From: Cocleimonas flava
Lineage (GTDB): Bacteria > Pseudomonadota > Gammaproteobacteria > Thiotrichales > Thiotrichaceae
Direction: 5' to 3'
Length of the DNA: 64,000 bases
Assembly: GCF_004339015.1 (NCBI RefSeq)
Contig: NZ_SMFQ01000004.1
Span: forward strand, 929,901 to 993,900
The translations under genes and the position numbers were made by a program. How positions within the stretch are numbered: position 1 is the stretch's first letter; each line of letters starts with the position of its first letter. Shown in pieces: positions 9,381 through 18,156 of this stretch. The notes beneath the pieces were generated by a model. The model was not told the DNA's origin, ran no database searches, and saw nothing but the letters and a program-made list of their open reading frames with translations.

Positions 9381-10371
9381 TTAATATCCTCCCTGAGCTT
9401 TTATTAGCTAGGTAAACCGTTGTTGTATAAACACGAAACAAACGGCGTAAATCATTACTAGAAATGTTTACTTTTTTATCCAGCACATTATAAAAGGTGA
9501 CCGAGCTATCTTCTTTCAATAAGTTATCATTTGAAGATCTTAGTAGAAGCCCAACCTGAACACTCACTACACTTTCCCACTCACCTCTATCTTCAACTTT
9601 TCCGGCTCGTTGATAATTAATCGAACCGTCATCACGTTGGACACCATAAAGAAACTGAATAGACTCTACATTTTCAATAATAGGTTGAGTTCCTCCACGA
9701 CTTCCGTGACAAAATAAAACTCTGTCGTCATCAACACTAGAAGTGTTCCTTACAACACGAAAAGTACTGTAAATTTTGGCATCTGATGGTTGAAAAGGAG
9801 GAGCAATGCCATTCACTGGATCTGCACTACACGCTACTGCGCGTTGATCTCGTAATGTTCCTCCGCCTGTACAATCAAAATAAACTAAGGCACGCGAATT
9901 ATAATTTGCGGGGGAATTTGTACATTCTGTAACACCTGAAATACAGGGGTTATCCGCTAATGCTGCAACAGTAATTAAATCACTTGCGCCATCTCTGGTT
10001 TTTCTATTCCATGACGGTTGTTGATTTTCTAATGTGACGCCATTTCTGCAAACGGGATTATCCAAAGGACCATCTGCATCAGTGTAAAAAGGCTTATCAA
10101 TAATTTTGCTGTGTATCGAAGGGTACCCGGCATGCATAATAGTTTTTCGCATCAACTCTAGTGCAGATCTTGCATTTCCGTCCATCTCACTAATCGCATC
10201 ACGCATGCGATCACTGTCTTTAGTTCCAACAAAGTTTGTCACTACGCCAGCTAACAGAAATAGGCCGATAACCATAGAAACAAGCAATTCAACCATGGAT
10301 AAGCCCGACTGAGCCTGCAAGCCCGACTTACCTTTAAATAGACTAGAATTATTTTTTATTATTTTTTGCAT
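9367..10371 (-). CDS. pilW: PilW-like type IV pilus minor pilin, copy 1
   Basis: A 334-residue minor pilin. After a short leader, SGLSMVELLVSMVIGLFLLA is the class III signal with Glu at +5 and the N-terminal hydrophobic helix; GTKDSDRMRDAISEMDGNA and LFRVYTTTVYLAN are shared with copy 2. PilW joins PilV, PilX and PilY1 in the complex that primes pilus assembly in the inner membrane. Only 1 bp separates it from pilV. Several Cys residues (VCRNG, NPCISGVTEC, CTGGG) suggest disulfides in the periplasmic part. Confidence 0.9.
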   Translation of the reverse strand: MQKIIKNNSSLFKGKSGLQAQSGLSMVELLVSMVIGLFLLAGVVTNFVGTKDSDRMRDAISEMDGNARSALELMRKTIMHAGYPSIHSKIIDKPFYTDADGPLDNPVCRNGVTLENQQPSWNRKTRDGASDLITVAALADNPCISGVTECTNSPANYNSRALVYFDCTGGGTLRDQRAVACSADPVNGIAPPFQPSDAKIYSTFRVVRNTSSVDDDRVLFCHGSRGGTQPIIENVESIQFLYGVQRDDGSINYQRAGKVEDRGEWESVVSVQVGLLLRSSNDNLLKEDSSVTFYNVLDKKVNISSNDLRRLFRVYTTTVYLANKSSGRILNAGN

Positions 10372-10372
10372 T

Positions 10373-10897
10373 TTAGTTCGGCCTCACCACTATAGAAACT
10401 GATGACCTTTCTTCTTCACCCCCTAAATCTTCATGCGCTTTAGATTCAGTCCATTCAATCGTTATATTGTGATCAACATTCGGAGTTGCACAACCACCGT
10501 CACAAGCAATTTCTAATGTTCCGGCAGGCAATGTATTAACGACTCCACCAACACGTTTTGAACCTTTCCTTACTCCGCACATGACATCCTGGATATCAAA
10601 TCGTGCTGTTTCTGCAGGGGTACAATAAGTGTTACCGCGACATTGTTTTTGCAATGTATTGCAATTAACCGCAGACTCATAAAAACCACCTGCAGCACCC
10701 AAGCGGTTCACACGCATTCGTCCACCAAGTTCTGATGCGAGAATACTTGCCATTGTTCTAGAGTGGGCATTATTTAGCCCTTTGATCGATGCAACCTGCA
10801 TACCACTTAGGCCTAGTAATCCTATCCCAATAACAATCAGGCTAACCATTACTTCTATTAGTGAAAAGCCACGTTGTGGCCGTGCCAATCTGTTCAT
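10373..10897 (-). CDS. pilV: PilV-like type IV pilus minor pilin, copy 1
   Basis: A 174-residue prepilin-like protein beginning MNRLARPQRGFSLIEVMVSL: a basic leader, cleavage before Phe after Gly, Glu at +5 and a hydrophobic helix ending near residue 31. GIGLLGLSGMQVASIKGLNN and the run of paired cysteines are typical of PilV. First gene of the copy 1 operon; the 41-bp repeat array lies upstream. No FimU or FimT gene is next to it in this window. Confidence 0.9.
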   Translation of the reverse strand: MNRLARPQRGFSLIEVMVSLIVIGIGLLGLSGMQVASIKGLNNAHSRTMASILASELGGRMRVNRLGAAGGFYESAVNCNTLQKQCRGNTYCTPAETARFDIQDVMCGVRKGSKRVGGVVNTLPAGTLEIACDGGCATPNVDHNITIEWTESKAHEDLGGEEERSSVSIVVRPN

Positions 10898-11090
10898 AGC
10901 TTAAATCGCTTATTTTTATTATTAGTAAGTCCTATACGAGGACTCATTTGACATTATTTTTATTTATGTCAACCAGATTAACTTATTATGCGAGAAAAGC
11001 AATTTTTTAAGACAATCGGTAAATAAAAAACTACCTTTCGTCAATTTTAAATTGGCAAGAGAAAAAGATAAAAAAGATAAAAAAGAGCTT

Positions 11091-11228
11091 ATAAGTGGGG
11101 AGGTGCCCAATTGCGAATCGAAAAAGGCCTTGTAAGTAGGGGGGTGCCTAATAGCCTATAGAAAAAAGGCCTGTAAGTTGGGGGGTGCCTAGTAGCCTAT
11201 AGAAAAAAGGCCTGTAAGTTGGGGGGTG
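11091..11228 (+). repeat. Tandem array of four 41-bp units carrying the dispersed motif
   Basis: Four motif cores start at 11091, 11132, 11173 and 11214, exactly 41 bp apart. The core in the last three is GTAAGTAGGGGGGTG or GTAAGTTGGGGGGTG; the first is degenerate (ATAAGTGGGGAGGTG). Between cores the units share a segment with GCCTATAG and A6-GGCCT. Read on the minus strand each unit gives AGGC, a 16-nt loop and GCCT followed by T5-T6, a weak terminator-like shape. Confidence 0.9.
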
Positions 11229-11262
11229 TCAATCAAATAACAACAGCATTGATTTCAAACAA

Positions 11263-11290
11263 AAAAGGTCATCGTTAACGATGACCTTTT
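11263..11290. terminator. Perfect 28-bp palindromic terminator after the DUF4124 gene
   Basis: AAAAGGTCATCGTT followed by its exact complement AACGATGACCTTTT. T-runs flank it on both strands, so it can stop transcription from the DUF4124 gene and also from the other direction. Confidence 0.85.
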
Positions 11291-11317
11291 ATTATTTTTT
11301 TTAGTTATTTATTTTAG

Positions 11318-11821
11318 TTATTCTTTTTTAGTTCTACTTTCAACGTATTTAACATTCTCTAACTCATTGGGTGAACTGTTATTAGCTGATTCAGTATTGT
11401 TTTGAGATGCCGTACTTGTGTTGTTCGTTTCTTTTGACTGACTTGTTGTGGAAGCGGTATCTGCATTTGTTCCAGAACTAGAATTTTGATTGCTGCCACC
11501 TCCACCAGTAGTGCTGGCTTCAGCTTTAGCATTTTCACTTTGTTTGCTGTCTATTTCTCTACTGGAATCATCACCAATCATTATACCTTTACTTCCCTCT
11601 TCTGGAGCATCCGGTACAAATTTGGGCGGCACATAACCATCAACGGGATCTTTAGCCGCCTTCATTTCTTTTTCTATGCTGGTAACGGGGCAAGGCTTAT
11701 CATTGTAATAAACCTTACCTTCTGTATTAACGCATTTATAGATTTTTGCTTGCGCCTCCATAGACAACAATAGAGGGGAAAATAACAGCATGCTTATTGT
11801 TAGTTTAATTTTCTTATTCAT
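11318..11821 (-). CDS. DUF4124-domain secreted protein at end of pil operon copy 2
   Basis: A 167-residue protein from the ATG at 11821. The signal peptide (about 1-25) ends SMEAQA, followed by the DUF4124 signature KIYKCVNTEGKVYYNDKPCP with two cysteines (about 26-46), then a Pro/Glu linker and a low-complexity Ser/Thr/Asn tail (about 90-160). DUF4124 proteins are small periplasmic proteins of unknown function in proteobacteria. It follows pilY1 copy 2 by 63 bp, the position held by pilY2 in Pseudomonas, but I see no clear PilY2 similarity. An upstream GTG/ATG extension would bury the signal peptide. Confidence 0.8.
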   Translation of the reverse strand: MNKKIKLTISMLLFSPLLLSMEAQAKIYKCVNTEGKVYYNDKPCPVTSIEKEMKAAKDPVDGYVPPKFVPDAPEEGSKGIMIGDDSSREIDSKQSENAKAEASTTGGGGSNQNSSSGTNADTASTTSQSKETNNTSTASQNNTESANNSSPNELENVKYVESRTKKE

Positions 11822-11884
11822 AGTTATTTCTCTATTTTTCTTAATATGCCTAGCTATCAATTTGTTATCTATTCATCTAGTGCT

Positions 11885-14800
11885 TTATTGATCACTAACA
11901 GGATCACTCCAATAAACAGACTCCAATCTACATGCGTCGTAGCCCGTCGCTTGAGAAAGCTTCTTACCAATTCGAATGTCTACTGGATGAGTACATACTC
12001 CAGCGACCACATCTAAAGGATTAAAAATGGTTTGAGGCTTTCCAGGGATTTCACCTTTCGCCACAGTGATGTATATATCATTATCGGTTATTGAGTCAGG
12101 ATTATATGGATCAGACGTATCTGAATCATCGTCTCCACTTCCATCTAGATCTATTCCAGGCTCTCCAGTCAGCAAATTGATCGCATAGAATCTACCCTGA
12201 GTTGCTGGGGCAGCACATTGATCGATACCCACTCCCGATGTTAAAACTTCAGGAACCAGTGTTGTAAATGTGATGACACCGTCAAAGGTAACTGCTGTCG
12301 CTAGTACTTTTTCACCCGAATCAGGCAAATGCACTAACCAACCATCAGATTCAGCTAATGTTCCCGTTTGGGTTACACCCGATTCATCTATTGTTATTCT
12401 AGCCAGGGTACTTGTTAATATTGTATTGTAATTATCTTCATCCAACTTACTAAATGGAGACCTATCAAGTACCACATAGAATTTATCATCAATCGTTTTA
12501 TCCAACGGATGTGCTCTAAATCCACTACCAATAGATACTGCAAATACCGTCTTACCTTTTAGCTTTAACGCTGAAACATCAGGCTCATTAAAGAACTTTC
12601 TTCCACCATCTCCGAGTTCTGCTAATTTAGTGATAGTTGACTCTTCATCAGATGAACCAATTGCTTCACTAAGATCGACTCTCCATAAGTTGCCGCCTGT
12701 ATCACCAAAATACATACGATCGATAAATTGATTGTAATTCGTATCGAGTATGCGAATACCGCCTGGAACGCTGTTAACTAATGGATTAGAAACAGCACTA
12801 CTTAACTTCCATAAAGGTGCGCCACCGTTAATTGCATCGATAATGAAAATATCATTACCTTCGTTTGCGGTAACTGATGATTTTGCGTCATCGACTAATT
12901 GAGTGTTAGGTATATTTCTGTCTTCATCTGGATCATAACCACCACTGATGATAACGACTTCCTTACAGTTCTCGCGTCCATTCACACAGGTTGATCCGTC
13001 TACTCCTACTCTTGCTAAGTATGGGGGTGACCATGATTGTCCTAACAAACCATAACCCGTGTCTTCTGAGTTCACTTTCCATAATAGTTTAGGCGCATTT
13101 ATATTCGTGACATCAAGTGCGTAGTAAGAATTTCCACCACGACGTAAGCCAAAATAAAGAATAACCTGATCACTACCTACATCAACAACGCCATCTTCAT
13201 CAACATCGTTAAACCAGTAGGTAATACTTCCATCTACACCGTATTTATGATCTTCGGCGGTTCCTTCATTTAAATATTGTGATTCCGTGATTGTTTTAAG
13301 CAACTCACTAGGAATAAAAGCAAACATCTCTTTTCCAGCATTTGAGCCCGTATCTGCAGTATCAAACGCATGCAAATAACCTTCATTAGTACCAGCAAAA
13401 ATATATTGCTTTTTGACACCATTCTCTCCGCTGTTATAAGTGATAACGAGAGGCTCAGAATGAAGCATATCTCCCATATGATAACGGGCTTCAGTATTTG
13501 GCTCTCCGAGTTCCCAGCCACGCATGAAGTTAACCAGTTTCTTACGGTATGCAACAGTAGAGGTTGGGGATATACCCAATACATCATTTGTAATGTTGGC
13601 TATATTTCCTTCAGTCAATTGATTACTAGCTGTTGAGATATCATTGCTCACAATATCAGAATAAACATTTCTTTCTGATGGATCTAACAAGTTTGCTAAA
13701 CCACCTTTTTGCACCAACTTTCCATCAGGAGTTGCCGCAGGGCTTTCAGACCAATAATCCAAGGCATTTGTTGTAAAGCCACCAAGCTCGTCAACTGCCT
13801 CTGCACCATTACTACCTTTGATTTTACGAAGGCCGTCTTCATCGACAATTTTGAATTTTTTAAGGTTACCTGCCCATCTTGATGAATTTTTGCGATCAAA
13901 AACAGGGATATAAATATCCTTTTCATGCTCTAAACCACTTTTAACATTCACACTATAACCTGGTGATGCCAAAGTACCTTTAGGTGCTGCAACTGCAGCC
14001 AAAATGTTTTTAAATGCATTTGCCAACGCTTCTGGGCTTGATGCTTCAAAATACCCATCATCTTCTGTTCCTGGAATACCGTCATCATAAGTGGCTAATG
14101 ATTTCAAATATGTCTCAGTACTTGTTCCCGCTCCTGTTCCGAAACCAATCGTAAATGTTTCAATGTATTGATTGCCTTCTTGGCCATTAGGAAATGAACC
14201 CGTTGGATCAGGTAAATTATCATGGGTTGCTATATATTGCGTAATCTCTGCACCACATTTACCGGCATTACCTGCTCCTTGAGGCGAAGCACATGCACCT
14301 ATGGCAGAAGCCAGAGTTCCCTGAGGTCCTTTAGAGGTTCCTCGGATAGAAGCAAAAGGCCCTTCATTAGTAGTTTGAGAATTATTGTAACTAACTCTAT
14401 ATGTAGGAGCTCCATCGGTCATTAATACGATATAGTTTTCCTGACAACTACTTTCAATTGGAGAAATATACTTCTGTGCATTTGATGATGTTACGTCTCT
14501 CGCAACATATCTAATATCTTTAGTTACGACATCTCCAGAATAGGTTGTTGGGTGTGCTCCGTTGATGTACGGGGAGTTCTGACCATAATGCATGGTCTCG
14601 CCACGATAATACAAAGCAGCTTCATAAAGTGCATCCACAATAGGCGTAAATGAATTTTCATTCCAGCTATCCGCAATATCAGCAACATACTCACGAACTG
14701 TTTTATTTTCATCAGGGAAACTAGGCAAACCATAAACATCAGAATTAGAAGTTATAACATCTCTTGCTTTTGCATTGATATCTGTAACAGGAAACGCAAT

Positions 14801-15679
14801 ACCCGAAACCGAATTATGTCTTTTATTTTGAGGGTTATAGATACTCAATCCTTCCTGACCATAATTCATCAAACCAATTTTAACATTGTCTGGTGCTTCT
14901 TCTAAAACGGTGCGTAATGACTCTTTCATTACATCTATTTTTTTCTTGTAGGAAGAACCATCTGTATATTCAACATGTAATTCTGGAACTGTTCCAAAAT
15001 TATCATCGAAGGTGAATACTGACCGAGAACCACCTGAAACATTATATAAGAAAAATGATACGCCATTGTTTTGTTGCCAGCCATTTCTATCAACAACCTC
15101 CTGCAACACACTCATTACGTCAACTCTTTGATCCTCAGTCCTGTCACCTGCAGCCCAATCTTCCCTTATCTCCCAATCATAACCACGATTGAAATTACCA
15201 CTAAAATAATTTCCGTCTGAGGAAGGCGAGTTATTTGTGTCGTCACTGTAAACTCTCACAGTAACATCGCCAGAAGTGGTTGCTGCTGATTCAAATTGGA
15301 TATAAGCATCAGTGATATTAGCGTCTTGTGGTATACCTAAATTATCAAATCTGAAACGACTTAAATTATATTGGCTAAAGGTAATAGAATTCTGATTTGT
15401 AACGACATTAGAATTGCTTCCATTTTGAGAACCATCTTCTACTGAACTTTTTATTTGACTCGTAACCGCAGTCCCTGGGCCCGATGATACTTCTATCGTG
15501 CCACTCATACTGCCGGAAACATCTAACACAAACAGCAAATTAGGCTTAGAAACATTGACCGAATAAAAAACTTCAGTATCTTCTGCGTAGGTGGTTATAC
15601 AAGATGCGAGCATCGACAGGGATAATGCTGTTTTAATTGCCGTGCTGATTTTATTCGTTAATTTGTTCATAATTTTCAT
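11885..15679 (-). CDS. pilY1: PilY1-like type IV pilus tip adhesin, copy 2
   Basis: A 1264-residue paralogue of the 4672-8760 protein with the same architecture: N-terminal signal, VWA start with MIDAS DVSGS at 53-57, inserted beta-sandwich-like module (about 75-235), the rest of VWA with YIVLMTDGAPTYR, then a conserved segment beginning GYSVNVKSGLEHEKDIYIPV, and the C-terminal propeller with FAGTNEGYLHAFDTAD and the loop DTNYNQFIDRMYFGDTGG. The long Cys-rich insertion of copy 1 is missing. The signal peptide contains LASC (24-27), which fits a lipobox, so this copy may be a lipoprotein; cleavage after TTYA is the alternative. A degenerate copy of the dispersed motif lies inside it at 13015-13031. 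Confidence 0.93.
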   Translation of the reverse strand: MKIMNKLTNKISTAIKTALSLSMLASCITTYAEDTEVFYSVNVSKPNLLFVLDVSGSMSGTIEVSSGPGTAVTSQIKSSVEDGSQNGSNSNVVTNQNSITFSQYNLSRFRFDNLGIPQDANITDAYIQFESAATTSGDVTVRVYSDDTNNSPSSDGNYFSGNFNRGYDWEIREDWAAGDRTEDQRVDVMSVLQEVVDRNGWQQNNGVSFFLYNVSGGSRSVFTFDDNFGTVPELHVEYTDGSSYKKKIDVMKESLRTVLEEAPDNVKIGLMNYGQEGLSIYNPQNKRHNSVSGIAFPVTDINAKARDVITSNSDVYGLPSFPDENKTVREYVADIADSWNENSFTPIVDALYEAALYYRGETMHYGQNSPYINGAHPTTYSGDVVTKDIRYVARDVTSSNAQKYISPIESSCQENYIVLMTDGAPTYRVSYNNSQTTNEGPFASIRGTSKGPQGTLASAIGACASPQGAGNAGKCGAEITQYIATHDNLPDPTGSFPNGQEGNQYIETFTIGFGTGAGTSTETYLKSLATYDDGIPGTEDDGYFEASSPEALANAFKNILAAVAAPKGTLASPGYSVNVKSGLEHEKDIYIPVFDRKNSSRWAGNLKKFKIVDEDGLRKIKGSNGAEAVDELGGFTTNALDYWSESPAATPDGKLVQKGGLANLLDPSERNVYSDIVSNDISTASNQLTEGNIANITNDVLGISPTSTVAYRKKLVNFMRGWELGEPNTEARYHMGDMLHSEPLVITYNSGENGVKKQYIFAGTNEGYLHAFDTADTGSNAGKEMFAFIPSELLKTITESQYLNEGTAEDHKYGVDGSITYWFNDVDEDGVVDVGSDQVILYFGLRRGGNSYYALDVTNINAPKLLWKVNSEDTGYGLLGQSWSPPYLARVGVDGSTCVNGRENCKEVVIISGGYDPDEDRNIPNTQLVDDAKSSVTANEGNDIFIIDAINGGAPLWKLSSAVSNPLVNSVPGGIRILDTNYNQFIDRMYFGDTGGNLWRVDLSEAIGSSDEESTITKLAELGDGGRKFFNEPDVSALKLKGKTVFAVSIGSGFRAHPLDKTIDDKFYVVLDRSPFSKLDEDNYNTILTSTLARITIDESGVTQTGTLAESDGWLVHLPDSGEKVLATAVTFDGVITFTTLVPEVLTSGVGIDQCAAPATQGRFYAINLLTGEPGIDLDGSGDDDSDTSDPYNPDSITDNDIYITVAKGEIPGKPQTIFNPLDVVAGVCTHPVDIRIGKKLSQATGYDACRLESVYWSDPVSDQ
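13015..13031 (+). repeat. Near-match to dispersed motif inside pilY1 copy 2
   Basis: CTAAGTATGGGGGTGAC differs from the consensus by one base in the G-run (AT in place of AG). In the pilY1 frame it encodes part of SPPYLAR. It may be a decayed copy or chance; the matching TGAC flank favours relation. Confidence 0.4.
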
Positions 15680-15742
15680 CCCCTAGGGATTAGGTTATTT
15701 TTATTAATTTGGTCTATATCTAAAATGTATTGAGTCGTTATC

Positions 15743-16255
15743 TTACAAGTAGCTGTTTTTATTCGCGTTAGGTTTTTCTTTTCCAGCTCCGCGATTGTGG
15801 CGATCTTTTACTCCAGAATTGGATGCTCTTTGTCTAACTTGAAAATCATATAAATCACAAGGAGCAACATCAGGACCAATGCTTACTGCCTGACCTTCAA
15901 AGCCACCACATGTATACCTTTTAAAAGTATCTCGGATCTCTCTTTCAACACCATGATCGCCTGCCTTAGCTGGCACCGAGAAAATACCAGTAGTGGCATT
16001 AAATTCTTCTCCTGGTGTTTCATGAATCATTGGCACCATTAACTCTTCTACTCTTGTGAGTTTCTTTAATTCATTTTCAGTATCTTGAAAATTCCGCATT
16101 TGCTGTTGATTATTGCCTGCAACAAGTAAGTCTAATAAAGATACTTTCGTTGCCGAAACACTTACCACGGTCATTAATGCCAAAAAAACCAGCGATGTAA
16201 ATAATGTCGCACCGCGCTGCTGGTGAGATAGTTTTAAGTTATTCTTCGTGATCAT
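15743..16255 (-). CDS. pilX: PilX-like type IV pilus minor pilin, copy 2
   Basis: A 170-residue protein with HQQRGATLFTSLVFLALMTV as signal and helix, VSATKVSLLDLLVAGNNQQQ after it, and a C-terminus (DRHNRGAGKEKPNANKNSYL) clearly related to the copy 1 protein. The start overlaps the pilW stop by 4 bp (ATGA type), so the two are translationally coupled. It feeds into pilY1 63 bp downstream. Confidence 0.87.
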   Translation of the reverse strand: MITKNNLKLSHQQRGATLFTSLVFLALMTVVSVSATKVSLLDLLVAGNNQQQMRNFQDTENELKKLTRVEELMVPMIHETPGEEFNATTGIFSVPAKAGDHGVEREIRDTFKRYTCGGFEGQAVSIGPDVAPCDLYDFQVRQRASNSGVKDRHNRGAGKEKPNANKNSYL

Positions 16256-17238
16256 AGGAGAGCTCCAGTATCAACATTCTCTAAATTTATGGTTGTCGTA
16301 TATATTTTAAATAATCGACGTAAATCATCGTTTGCAATAGTCACGGGTTCTTTTAATAACCTATACGTATTTTTTGTGCTTGGTTGCTTCAATAAATATT
16401 GATTTTCTGAACGCATCAGCAACCCAACCTGAACACTTCTTACCATGCCCCATTGGTCATCATCTTCAACCTGGTTAGCTGTTCGGTATGATGTGTTTCC
16501 ATTTTCCTGACGTACGCCATATAAAAATTGCATCGCCTCGACATTATCTGCAATTCTTTTTGTATCAATATGACCTGAGGTTCTGCTTCCTTCGCAATAC
16601 AAACCTCTATCTCGAGTTGGCACATTCGGATTTCTAATTATTCTAAAGGTGCTGTATATTTTCGCCTGGGTAGGGTCCGGCATACCCACATCTGGGTCAG
16701 TACTGCAATAAACTGCTCTTGTATCTCGAATTGTCGCTTCGCCACCATTACCCAAACAATCTGTATAATGTAAGGCGGCTGGATTAACATCTGCCATATT
16801 TGGGCAACTAGTCGCACCGTCACGACATGGGTTATCAGCCAATGAAACAACCGTTATTCTATCTTGCACATTGATGTCTCTGGTTCTTCTATTAAAAGCA
16901 GGTGTCCAGCGGTTAGGTTTTGATCCATTTCTACAAATATTTTCGTTCGTCAATACGCCATCTGATGCCGTGTAAAAAGGCTTATCAAGACGAATATTTT
17001 CCATGGAAGAGTATCCAGCATGAGAGATTGTCGTTCTCAAAACTGTAAGCGCTTCATTTGCATTAGCATCCATATTACTAATTGCATCACGCATATGATC
17101 GGCATCTTTAGTACCAAGAAAATTAGTTACTACGCCTGCCAACAGAAATAATCCAACCACCATTGATATCATCAACTCTATCAGCGACAAACCCGTCTGA
17201 TGATAAGCTGTGTTTTTAAATTGTTTATGTTTCATCAC
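16252..17238 (-). CDS. pilW: PilW-like type IV pilus minor pilin, copy 2
   Basis: A 328-residue minor pilin. TGLSLIELMISMVVGLFLLA is the prepilin signal with Glu at +5 and the helix; GTKDADHMRDAISNMDANA and LFKIYTTTINLEN match copy 1. It is expected in the inner-membrane priming complex with PilV, PilX and PilY1. It lies 24 bp after pilV. Conserved Cys pairs occur at ICRNG, NPCRDGATSC and DCLGNG. Confidence 0.9.
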   Translation of the reverse strand: MMKHKQFKNTAYHQTGLSLIELMISMVVGLFLLAGVVTNFLGTKDADHMRDAISNMDANANEALTVLRTTISHAGYSSMENIRLDKPFYTASDGVLTNENICRNGSKPNRWTPAFNRRTRDINVQDRITVVSLADNPCRDGATSCPNMADVNPAALHYTDCLGNGGEATIRDTRAVYCSTDPDVGMPDPTQAKIYSTFRIIRNPNVPTRDRGLYCEGSRTSGHIDTKRIADNVEAMQFLYGVRQENGNTSYRTANQVEDDDQWGMVRSVQVGLLMRSENQYLLKQPSTKNTYRLLKEPVTIANDDLRRLFKIYTTTINLENVDTGALL

Positions 17239-17262
17239 TAATATTGCAATCCTATTTATGGA

Positions 17263-17808
17263 TTAAGGGATAACCGGTATTGTTATTGTTTGGACTTGAT
17301 CTTCGTCCGGTTGATCTTCATGAGTTTTAGACTCATTCCAGCTAATAGTAATATTGTGCTCAATATTTGCCTGGGAACAAAGGCCAACACAACTTACGTC
17401 GAGAGAGCCATTTGCAAGCAGATTCGCTATACCACCCTCTCTTGTTGCACCCGTTAATGTTCCGCACATGACTTCTTGCGTATCGAATCTTGCTGTTTCT
17501 TGAGGAGTACAATAGGTAGTATTTGCATCTAAAGCGGTGCCGTCACTCTCACACAACTCTTCAACGACATCACAACTCACATCATTATCATAAAAGCCGC
17601 CATCGACACCCAGCTGATTGGCGCGCATCCTTTCGGCAAGTTCAAATGCAAGGTAACTTGCTGTTGTTCTCGAGTGGGCGTTATTCGTCCCTTTCATTGA
17701 TGCAATCTGCAATCCACTAAGACCCAGCATACCTACACCAATGACAATAAGGCTTACTAAAACCTCAATCATTGAAAAGCCTTTAATGCGTGTTCTTGTG
17801 TTTAACAT
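17263..17808 (-). CDS. pilV: PilV-like type IV pilus minor pilin, copy 2
   Basis: A 181-residue prepilin starting MLNTRTRIKGFSMIEVLVSL, with the leader cleaved before Phe after Gly, Glu at +5 and the shared stretch GVGMLGLSGLQIASMKGTNN. First gene of the copy 2 operon pilV-pilW-pilX-pilY1-DUF4124. Upstream is a gene-free region to htpG; its promoter must lie there, but I see no clear sigma-54 TGGCAC-N5-TTGC element. Confidence 0.9.
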   Translation of the reverse strand: MLNTRTRIKGFSMIEVLVSLIVIGVGMLGLSGLQIASMKGTNNAHSRTTASYLAFELAERMRANQLGVDGGFYDNDVSCDVVEELCESDGTALDANTTYCTPQETARFDTQEVMCGTLTGATREGGIANLLANGSLDVSCVGLCSQANIEHNITISWNESKTHEDQPDEDQVQTITIPVIP

Positions 17809-18075
17809 GTATGTATTTACTTTCTATTATTTTTAAAATTATCGAGTAAAAGGTTTATTTATTTATTACTGAGTACACATTATTTTTCGGGCACTAATAA
17901 TGAAAATTACGTTTCATGTAGATAAATTAAACCAATTATTTTTATATTATTCACTCACAGATTACCGTTATTCGGCTAAATATCAACATTTATCAGTAAC
18001 TATCAGACCAGTGGTATCCACCATCCTTTCAACTTAAATAAGCATAAAAGAATGATCAATAAAAAATAATGGACT

Positions 18076-18090
18076 GTAAGTAGGGGGGTG
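18076..18090 (+). repeat. Dispersed G6 motif copy (downstream of htpG)
   Basis: GTAAGTAGGGGGGTG on the plus strand followed by CCTTTTT, with an AAAAAAT run before it. It lies beyond the htpG terminator with respect to htpG transcription. Confidence 0.85.
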
Positions 18091-18103
18091 CCTTTTTCAC
18101 AGA

Positions 18104-18135
18104 CATAAAAAAGGCGCATAGAATTATGCGCCTTT
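18104..18135 (-). terminator. Rho-independent terminator of htpG
   Basis: On the htpG strand AAAGGCGCATA, loop ATTC, TATGCGCCTTT, then continuing T residues: an 11-bp stem with a T-run, 22 nt after the htpG stop. Confidence 0.9.
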
Positions 18136-18156
18136 GGTAACGTTATAAAACAGCTA

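Larger units (their letters stand above)
10898..11317. other. 420-bp intergenic region between the two pil operons
   Basis: AT-rich spacer holding the four-unit 41-bp repeat array (11091-11228), the terminator of the DUF4124 gene (11263-11290), and presumably the copy 1 pilV promoter in 10900-11050. I could not single out a clear -35/-10 pair. There is no plausible gene. Confidence 0.6.
17809..18156. other. Gene-free region between pilV copy 2 and htpG
   Basis: 348 bp, very AT-rich. It holds the htpG terminator (18104-18135), one dispersed motif copy (18076-18090) and, by position, the promoter of the copy 2 pil operon. No ORF with coding character. Confidence 0.6.

Noticed and set aside
11091-11228. 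CRISPR array
   Set aside because: The 41-bp period contains similar spacers, not unique ones, and no cas genes are near. It is a tandem repeat of the dispersed motif.
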